From NCBI GenBank assembly GCA_031255055.1, contig JAIRTG010000154.1, positions 1 to 10,137 of the forward strand: 10,137 nucleotides of DNA, in the 5' to 3' direction. A model generated the notes under the pieces. That model saw only the letters and a list, made by a program, of their open reading frames with translations, had not been told where the DNA came from and did not search any database. Below are positions 5,548 through 10,137 of the stretch, one piece after another (the stretch's first letter is position 1; every line of letters begins with the position of its first letter). Source of the DNA: Prevotellaceae bacterium (GTDB lineage: Bacteria; Bacteroidota; Bacteroidia; Bacteroidales; Paludibacteraceae). The position numbers and the translations under genes were made by a program.

Positions 5548-7023
5548 ATGTCTTTTATTGCCGACAAAATTCAATTTGAGGGCCTCACGTTCGACGACGT
5601 GTTACTGGTTCCGGCTTATTCCGAAATTTTGCCCCGCGAGGTCGATTTATCCTCCCACTTTTCGAGAAACATCCGATTAAATATTCCGTTCGTATCGGCG
5701 GCGATGGACACCGTCACCGAAGCAGAACTGGCCATTGCCATTGCCCGTGAAGGCGGCATCGGCGTCATTCACAAAAACATGTTGATTGAAGCGCAGGCGC
5801 TACAGGTACGCTATGTCAAACGCGCCGAGAACGGCATGATTTCAAATCCCGTGAGTATCCTGCGCGACAAAACAGTGGGCGACGCACTGGCCATGATGTC
5901 CGAATATAAAATCGGCGGCATTCCGGTTGTGAACGAAGACAACTACCTGGTCGGCATTGTGACCAATCGCGATTTGCGCTTCAGACGCGACATGGACGAA
6001 CTGATTGACGATGTGATGACCAAAGAAAAGCTGATTACAACAAACCAATCGACCGATTTGGAAGCCGCTGCGGACATTTTACAGCAGTACAAAATCGAAA
6101 AATTGCCTGTTGTTGACGCCAAAAACAAACTAATCGGACTGATTACCTATAAAGATATTACCAAAGCCAAGAATAAGCCCCTGGCCTCAAAAGACAGAGA
6201 AGGGCGTTTGCGCGTAGCGGCCGGAGTAGGCATTACGGTCGACACGCTCGAAAGGGTTGCGGCCCTGGTTGCGGCCGGCGTCGACGCCATTGTGATTGAC
6301 ACTGCCCACGGACATTCGGCCGGCGTTGCCGAGATGCTCAAGAGCGTAAAAGCAAATTATCCGGATATTGATATTGTTGTCGGCAACATTGCCACGGGCG
6401 AAGCCGGCAAGTTTTTAGTCGGTGCGGGCGCCGATGCCGTAAAGGTAGGGATAGGACCGGGTTCCATTTGCACTACCCGTGTTGTTGCCGGAATCGGGGT
6501 ACCGCAACTGTCGGCGATCTACGACGTGGCGAAAGCGCTGAAAGGAACAGGCGTACCAGTCATTGCCGACGGCGGTTTGCGTTATTCGGGCGATGTAGTC
6601 AAAGCCTTGGCGGCAGGCGGAAATTCCGTCATGATGGGTTCTTTGCTCGCCGGAGTGGAAGAATCGCCGGGCGAAACGATCATTTTCAACGGACGGAAAT
6701 TCAAATCATATCGCGGCATGGGATCGTTGGAAGCGATGGAAAAAGGATCGAAAGACCGTTATTTTCAAGATATGGAATCGGATATAAAGAAGCTGGTTCC
6801 CGAAGGAATAGCCGCCCGTGTACCCTACAAGGGACTTTTGTATGAAGTGATTTATCAGATAAGCGGCGGCTTGAGAGCCGGTATGGGATATTGCGGAGCA
6901 AAAACGATCAAAGACCTGCACAACGCAAAATTCACCAGAATTACAAACGCCGGCGTAAACGAAAGTCATCCGCACGATGTGACAATCACCAGTGAAGCGC
7001 CAAATTACAGTAGAGGACAATAA
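5548..7023 (+). CDS. guaB: Inosine-5'-monophosphate dehydrogenase
   Basis: The 491-residue product has the full standard length. It oxidises IMP to XMP with NAD+, the committed and rate-limiting step of guanine nucleotide synthesis, as a cytoplasmic tetramer. The barrel begins with LTFDDVLLVPAYSE (13-26) and PFVSAAMDTVTE (47-58). Two CBS domains follow: about 97-155 (KIGGIPVVNE, LVGIVTNRDLR) and about 158-215 (KIEKLPVVD, LIGLITYKDI). These usually bind adenine or guanine nucleotides for allosteric control. The active-site loop is GIGPGSICTTR with Cys308, which forms the thioimidate intermediate. DGGLRYSGD (341-349) and GSLLAG (364-369) bind IMP phosphate. KDRYFQ (402-407) carries the mobile-flap Arg-Tyr dyad, and GLRAGMGYCG (441-450) follows. 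No catalytic residue is missing. ATG 5548 has no Shine-Dalgarno sequence. The folding-factor genes follow on the same strand after 60 bases. Confidence 0.97.
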   Translation: MSFIADKIQFEGLTFDDVLLVPAYSEILPREVDLSSHFSRNIRLNIPFVSAAMDTVTEAELAIAIAREGGIGVIHKNMLIEAQALQVRYVKRAENGMISNPVSILRDKTVGDALAMMSEYKIGGIPVVNEDNYLVGIVTNRDLRFRRDMDELIDDVMTKEKLITTNQSTDLEAAADILQQYKIEKLPVVDAKNKLIGLITYKDITKAKNKPLASKDREGRLRVAAGVGITVDTLERVAALVAAGVDAIVIDTAHGHSAGVAEMLKSVKANYPDIDIVVGNIATGEAGKFLVGAGADAVKVGIGPGSICTTRVVAGIGVPQLSAIYDVAKALKGTGVPVIADGGLRYSGDVVKALAAGGNSVMMGSLLAGVEESPGETIIFNGRKFKSYRGMGSLEAMEKGSKDRYFQDMESDIKKLVPEGIAARVPYKGLLYEVIYQISGGLRAGMGYCGAKTIKDLHNAKFTRITNAGVNESHPHDVTITSEAPNYSRGQ

Positions 7024-7025
7024 TA

Positions 7026-7033
7026 TATTTTTG
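7026..7033 (+). promoter_or_regulatory. Possible internal -7 element after guaB
   Basis: TATTTTTG just after the guaB stop matches TAnnTTTG exactly, but no -33 box is visible upstream and the region is AT-rich, so a chance match is quite possible. If real, it would give the parvulin gene its own promoter with a leader of about 45 bases. Confidence 0.3.
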
Positions 7034-7048
7034 TCAATTTCGTTATTG

Positions 7049-7069
7049 AGAAGCATGTTTCTTGTTTTT
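7049..7069 (+). terminator. Weak terminator-like hairpin after guaB
   Basis: AGAA (7049-7052) and TTCT (7059-7062) can pair around a short loop, followed by TGTTTTT. The stem is too short and AT-rich to be a confident terminator. Partial attenuation between guaB and the parvulin gene is the most it could support. Confidence 0.2.
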
Positions 7070-7083
7070 AAAATTAAATAAAT

Positions 7084-9039
7084 ATGAAGTCGAAATTTTT
7101 GTATTTTATTTCAATTGCGTTGATTTTGGGAAGTATCCCATTAGGCGCACAATCCCAAGCGGATCCTGTTTTAGTGACGATTAATGGAACTCCCATTTTG
7201 AAATCGGAGTTTGAATACATTTACAACAAAAACAATTCAAACAATTCGATCGACAAAAAGACGCTGGAAGAATATGTTGATTTATTTATCAATTTCAAGT
7301 TGAAAGTAGAAGAAGCAAAAGCGCAGGGAATGGATACCACCGAAGCTTTTGTAAGAGAACTTTCGGGTTACAGGGCGCAGTTGACCGCGCCTTATATGAA
7401 AGACGTGGAAACCGAAAAAATGCTGTTGCAGGAAGCCTACGACAGAATGCAGGAAGACGTTCATATCAGCCACATTTTTTTGCAAATGTCGCCCGATGCA
7501 ATAGCCGTCGACGACACTTTGTCAACATATAACAAAGCCTTGAATGTGCTGAAAAGACTACAGAAGGAAGATTTTGAAAAAGTGGCGAAAGAACTTTCGG
7601 ACGATCCCAATGTGCAGGAGAAAGGGTCGTCTTTGGGATGGATAACGGCTTTCAGGCTGCCGTATTCTGTGGAAACAATCATTTATGCTACGCCCGTCGG
7701 CGGACTGACCGCACCTGTAAGAATGCAAAGCGGTTATCATCTATTTAAGGTCGACGACAAGAGAAAAACAAGAGGGGAACGTCGTGCGGCGCACATTATG
7801 CGTTTTACGTCGAGAGAAGACGAACAAAAAAATGTTGAAGCGAAAGAAAAAATCGACTCCTTATATCAACGGATTTTGGCCGGTGACGATTTCTCGGAAT
7901 TGGCAAGAAATTATTCGGAAGACAGAGCAACGTCGGTACGCGGCGGTGAACTGCAATGGTTCGGTACCGGACAAATGGTTCCCGAATTTGAAGACGCCAC
8001 TTTTGCCCTGAAAAATCCGGGTGACGTAAGCAATCCAATCCGTTCGGCTTATGGCTGGCACATCATTAAACTGATGGAAAAAAGAGGCCTCTTACCGCTA
8101 AGCGAACTCGAAAATCAGATACAACGCTACCTCAAGATGGATGAAAGGGCAATGATGGCGGAACTGAATTTTATTGAGAAACTGAAAAAAGACTATAATT
8201 TCAAATTGAATCGGGAAAGTGTTGACGAATACGTCGGTTTGTTAGGAGACAAGCGGTTGAATGATTCGGTTTTTGTGCAAAGCATCAGCGGACTGAACAA
8301 GCCGTTGTTTCGGATTGCCGACAAAAAATACACGCAAAAAGATTTCACCAAGTATTTGGGAGATAATTTCGGCTCCGATAACTTTGAAGCCGATGTAATT
8401 ATTGAGGATAAAATCAACGCATTTATCAAATTGGAATTGTTGGCATACGAAGACAACCTGTTGGAAGGCAAATATCCTGATTTCAAATTCCTGATGAACG
8501 AATACCACGATGGAATATTGTTGTTTGAAATCAGTAACAACGAAGTGTGGGAAAAGTCATCGAAAGATACCGAAGGGCTGGCGCGTTTTTTTGAACAAAA
8601 TAAATCAAAATATACATGGGACAAACCGCATTACAAGGGAGAAGTCGTTTATTGCAAAGATAAAAACACCTTGAAAGAAGCCCAAAAGATACTGAAGAAA
8701 GCCCCCAAAGATTCCCTTGTCAATTATCTGCGTGCGGCTTTGAACGACAGCATCGAATATGTAAAAGTGGAAAAAGCGTTGTTTGTTCAGGGCGATAATC
8801 CGCACATTGACGCCAAAGCGTTCAAATCGAAAGAAAAACCTGCTGTCGACGAAAACTATCCTTTTGTGTTTGTTACCGGCAAAATGCTGAAATATACCCC
8901 CGAATCCTACACCGATGTAAAAGGGCTTGTCGTTTCTGATTATCAGGAGTATTTGGAAACGGAATGGCTTAAACACCTGCGGGAAAAGTATTCGTTTACA
9001 GTGGATGAAAAAGTTTTGAAAACGGTTAAGAAAAACTAA
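7084..9039 (+). CDS. Periplasmic peptidyl-prolyl isomerase with two parvulin domains
   Basis: The product has 651 residues. A signal peptide covers about 1-24 (MKSKFLYFISIALILGSIPL followed by GAQSQA), with no lipobox. A SurA/PpiD-type N-terminal chaperone region follows (residues 29-120: LVTINGTPILKSEFEYIYNK, YVDLFINFKLKVEEAKAQGM). Parvulin domain 1 is about 125-226 (VHISHIFLQM, GSSLGWITAF, SGYHLFKV). Parvulin domain 2 is about 233-333 (RAAHIMRF, DFSELARNYSED, GGELQWFGTGQMVPEFEDA, AYGWHIIKL). Roughly 310 residues of helical, lysine-rich C-terminal sequence carry no motif I recognise, ending around YTDVKGLVVSDYQEYLETEWL, which is typical of Bacteroidota homologues. It should act on outer-membrane or secreted proteins in the periplasm. 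Domain 2 keeps more of the usual parvulin core than domain 1. ATG 7084 lacks a Shine-Dalgarno sequence. The two genes after it are also SurA-like, so this is a folding-factor cluster. Confidence 0.92.
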   Translation: MKSKFLYFISIALILGSIPLGAQSQADPVLVTINGTPILKSEFEYIYNKNNSNNSIDKKTLEEYVDLFINFKLKVEEAKAQGMDTTEAFVRELSGYRAQLTAPYMKDVETEKMLLQEAYDRMQEDVHISHIFLQMSPDAIAVDDTLSTYNKALNVLKRLQKEDFEKVAKELSDDPNVQEKGSSLGWITAFRLPYSVETIIYATPVGGLTAPVRMQSGYHLFKVDDKRKTRGERRAAHIMRFTSREDEQKNVEAKEKIDSLYQRILAGDDFSELARNYSEDRATSVRGGELQWFGTGQMVPEFEDATFALKNPGDVSNPIRSAYGWHIIKLMEKRGLLPLSELENQIQRYLKMDERAMMAELNFIEKLKKDYNFKLNRESVDEYVGLLGDKRLNDSVFVQSISGLNKPLFRIADKKYTQKDFTKYLGDNFGSDNFEADVIIEDKINAFIKLELLAYEDNLLEGKYPDFKFLMNEYHDGILLFEISNNEVWEKSSKDTEGLARFFEQNKSKYTWDKPHYKGEVVYCKDKNTLKEAQKILKKAPKDSLVNYLRAALNDSIEYVKVEKALFVQGDNPHIDAKAFKSKEKPAVDENYPFVFVTGKMLKYTPESYTDVKGLVVSDYQEYLETEWLKHLREKYSFTVDEKVLKTVKKN

Positions 9040-9045
9040 CAATAA

Positions 9046-9099
9046 CCGGTAACGCAGAAATAAACCCCTATATTTGGTGCCTATTTTTGCGTTATTCGG
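9046..9099 (+). repeat. Imperfect inverted repeat between folding-factor genes
   Basis: The left arm at 9046-9062 (CCGGTAACGCAGAAATA) is nearly the reverse complement of the right arm at 9082-9099 (TATTTTTGCGTTATTCGG), with one mismatch and one small bulge region, around a 19-base loop. No T-tract follows, so it is not a normal terminator. The loop contains TATATTTG (9069-9076), an exact TAnnTTTG match, without a recognisable -33 box. It fills most of the 84-base gap before the GTG at 9124. Confidence 0.65.
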
Positions 9100-9123
9100 T
9101 GTTTATACATATCAAGAGGACTT

Positions 9124-10002
9124 GTGTTCAAGAAAAATCATTACTACTACTACATACTTGTTTTAACATTTGCGTTCTATTTTACAGGATGCAGGAAAAA
9201 ACAAGCGTTCGATACGGATAAAGATGCGCTGTTGAAAGTCGAAAACAGGTATTTATACATGGATGATTTGAAAAATATGATTCCTGTAGGTACAAAACCG
9301 CAAGACAGCATTTCGGTATCGGACCGGTACATAAAAAAATGGGTAACAGACGTTTTGATGTACGAAACAGCCAAACGCAACATCCGAAATCTTTCCGAAA
9401 TTGAGAAAATGGTTGAAGAGTATCGCCGTTCGCTCATCGTACACGAATATCAGCAAAATCTGCTCTCCGAACGTTTACCGCAGTCACTGCCCGAAGCTGA
9501 ATTGAAATCTTTTTATGATGAATCTCAGCGCAGTATCATTTCGAACGAAAATTACATCAAAGGACTTTTTTTGGTAGTTCCCGCATCGGCGCCCAACTTG
9601 AATGCCGTCCGTCAGTGGGTACGAAAAGGCGACCATGTCTCTCTGGAAAGCATAGAGAAATACAGTCTGCAGAATGCCATCAGTTACGATTATTTTTTCG
9701 ACCGGTGGCTCGATTTTGTCGAAATTATGCGAAAATTACCCAAACCGATCGCCAATCCTTCCGGCTTTATCTCGAACAATAGTTTTTATGAAACAGAAGA
9801 TAGTTCGCAGCATTATTTTTTGAAAATAAGCGAATACAGGCTTATCGGAGACGTCGAACCTTTTGAAATCGCAAAAGACAAGATAGAAACAATTATTTTG
9901 AACCAGCGGAGATACGAGTTTATGTCCACTTTTGAAGAAGAGTTGTATAATGATGCGGTTTCAAATAAAAAAATACTTTTTTTTAATCAATTTCCCGAAT
10001 AA
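9124..10002 (+). CDS. SurA-like lipoprotein without a parvulin domain
   Basis: The protein has 292 residues. It starts at GTG 9124, just after AAGAGGA (9114-9120), which is close for a Shine-Dalgarno sequence; no better start exists in frame. Residues 1-22 are a signal sequence with basic FKKN and a hydrophobic core, and FTGC places the lipidated cysteine at residue 23. KK follows rather than an acidic sorting signal. Residues 35-125 resemble the SurA N-terminal chaperone fold: LLKVENRYLYMDDLKNMIP, SDRYIKKWVTDVLMYETAKRN, and IEKMVEEYRRSLIVHEYQQNL. The remainder is helical and shows none of the parvulin core motifs found in the preceding gene. It is often annotated as a peptidyl-prolyl isomerase in this phylum, but chaperone activity without catalysis is the safer reading. 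It sits between the double parvulin gene and surA. Confidence 0.82.
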   Translation: MFKKNHYYYYILVLTFAFYFTGCRKKQAFDTDKDALLKVENRYLYMDDLKNMIPVGTKPQDSISVSDRYIKKWVTDVLMYETAKRNIRNLSEIEKMVEEYRRSLIVHEYQQNLLSERLPQSLPEAELKSFYDESQRSIISNENYIKGLFLVVPASAPNLNAVRQWVRKGDHVSLESIEKYSLQNAISYDYFFDRWLDFVEIMRKLPKPIANPSGFISNNSFYETEDSSQHYFLKISEYRLIGDVEPFEIAKDKIETIILNQRRYEFMSTFEEELYNDAVSNKKILFFNQFPE

Positions 10003-10020
10003 CAAAATAGAAACACACAC

Positions 10021-10137
10021 ATGAAACAATTCAGTTTAGCTCTACTTATTTTATGCTCGATAAACGTTCTCACAGCCCAAAACAAAAACGTCGTTGATGA
10101 AGTAATATGGATTGTCGGCGACGAAGCCATTTTACTT
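10021..10137 (+). CDS. surA: Probable SurA-type chaperone/isomerase, N-terminal 39 codons only
   Basis: The frame opens at ATG 10021, 18 bases after the previous stop, and runs off the window. It begins with a signal peptide (MKQFSLALLILCSINVLTAQ, cleavage likely around residues 19-20), followed by VVDEVIWIVGDEAILL. The D-E-V-x-W-V-G-D-x-A-I-L segment is how the mature SurA chaperone domain starts in Bacteroidota. Full SurA assists outer-membrane barrel proteins across the periplasm. The catalytic domains are not in view, so the symbol rests on these residues and on the neighbouring SurA-like genes. Confidence 0.75.
   Translation, partial: MKQFSLALLILCSINVLTAQNKNVVDEVIWIVGDEAILL

Noticed and set aside
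6468..7056. Long open frames in other phases within guaB
   Set aside because: Shadows of a complete, fully conserved guaB frame.

Overview
The window looks like chromosome of a Bacteroidota bacterium, most likely order Bacteroidales. The evidence is the promoter grammar (TAnnTTTG -7 elements, the best being TTTG-N19-TATCTTTG before a tRNA), few Shine-Dalgarno sequences, AbiE, DUF4143-like and guaB proteins with a Bacteroidales look, and a guaB / parvulin / SurA-type chaperone run. No species can be named from the sequence alone.

The left 4.2 kb is accessory in character. It opens with about 480 bases of an unusual 21-bp minisatellite built from three unit types: forward units, inverted units and short hairpin units, all on a 21-base step. 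A 161-codon orphan gene of unknown function follows on the minus strand (607-1092), with its own promoter and a strong intrinsic terminator. Next comes an AbiE-type toxin-antitoxin pair on the plus strand. The AbiEi-like antitoxin (1413-2186) is intact and sits behind a perfect 10-bp inverted repeat whose loop is the -7 promoter element. The AbiEii-like nucleotidyltransferase toxin (2179-3129) is interrupted by a single in-frame TAG. Just downstream is the C-terminal stump of what looks like a DUF4143 AAA ATPase (3142-3330). A minus-strand gene (3421-4161) carries motifs that line up with alkyladenine DNA glycosylase, although it would normally be called hypothetical.

A minus-strand tRNA-Val(TAC) with a textbook promoter and terminator (4237-4488) separates this from the housekeeping part. 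There, a YjjG-type HAD nucleotidase (minus, 4530-5246) is divergent from guaB (plus, 5548-7023). guaB is followed on the same strand by a periplasmic double-parvulin peptidyl-prolyl isomerase (7084-9039), a SurA-like lipoprotein lacking a parvulin domain (9124-10002), and the first 39 codons of a probable surA (10021 to the window edge).

Functionally, the right half combines guanine nucleotide synthesis with an envelope-protein folding module that appears to be co-transcribed. The left half is a patch of decaying defence or mobile-type genes next to a tRNA, bordered by the repeat array. The points most worth following are the mixed-orientation 21-bp array, the antitoxin operator and the amber-interrupted toxin, the glycosylase-like protein, and an inverted repeat enclosing a promoter-like element at 9046-9099.
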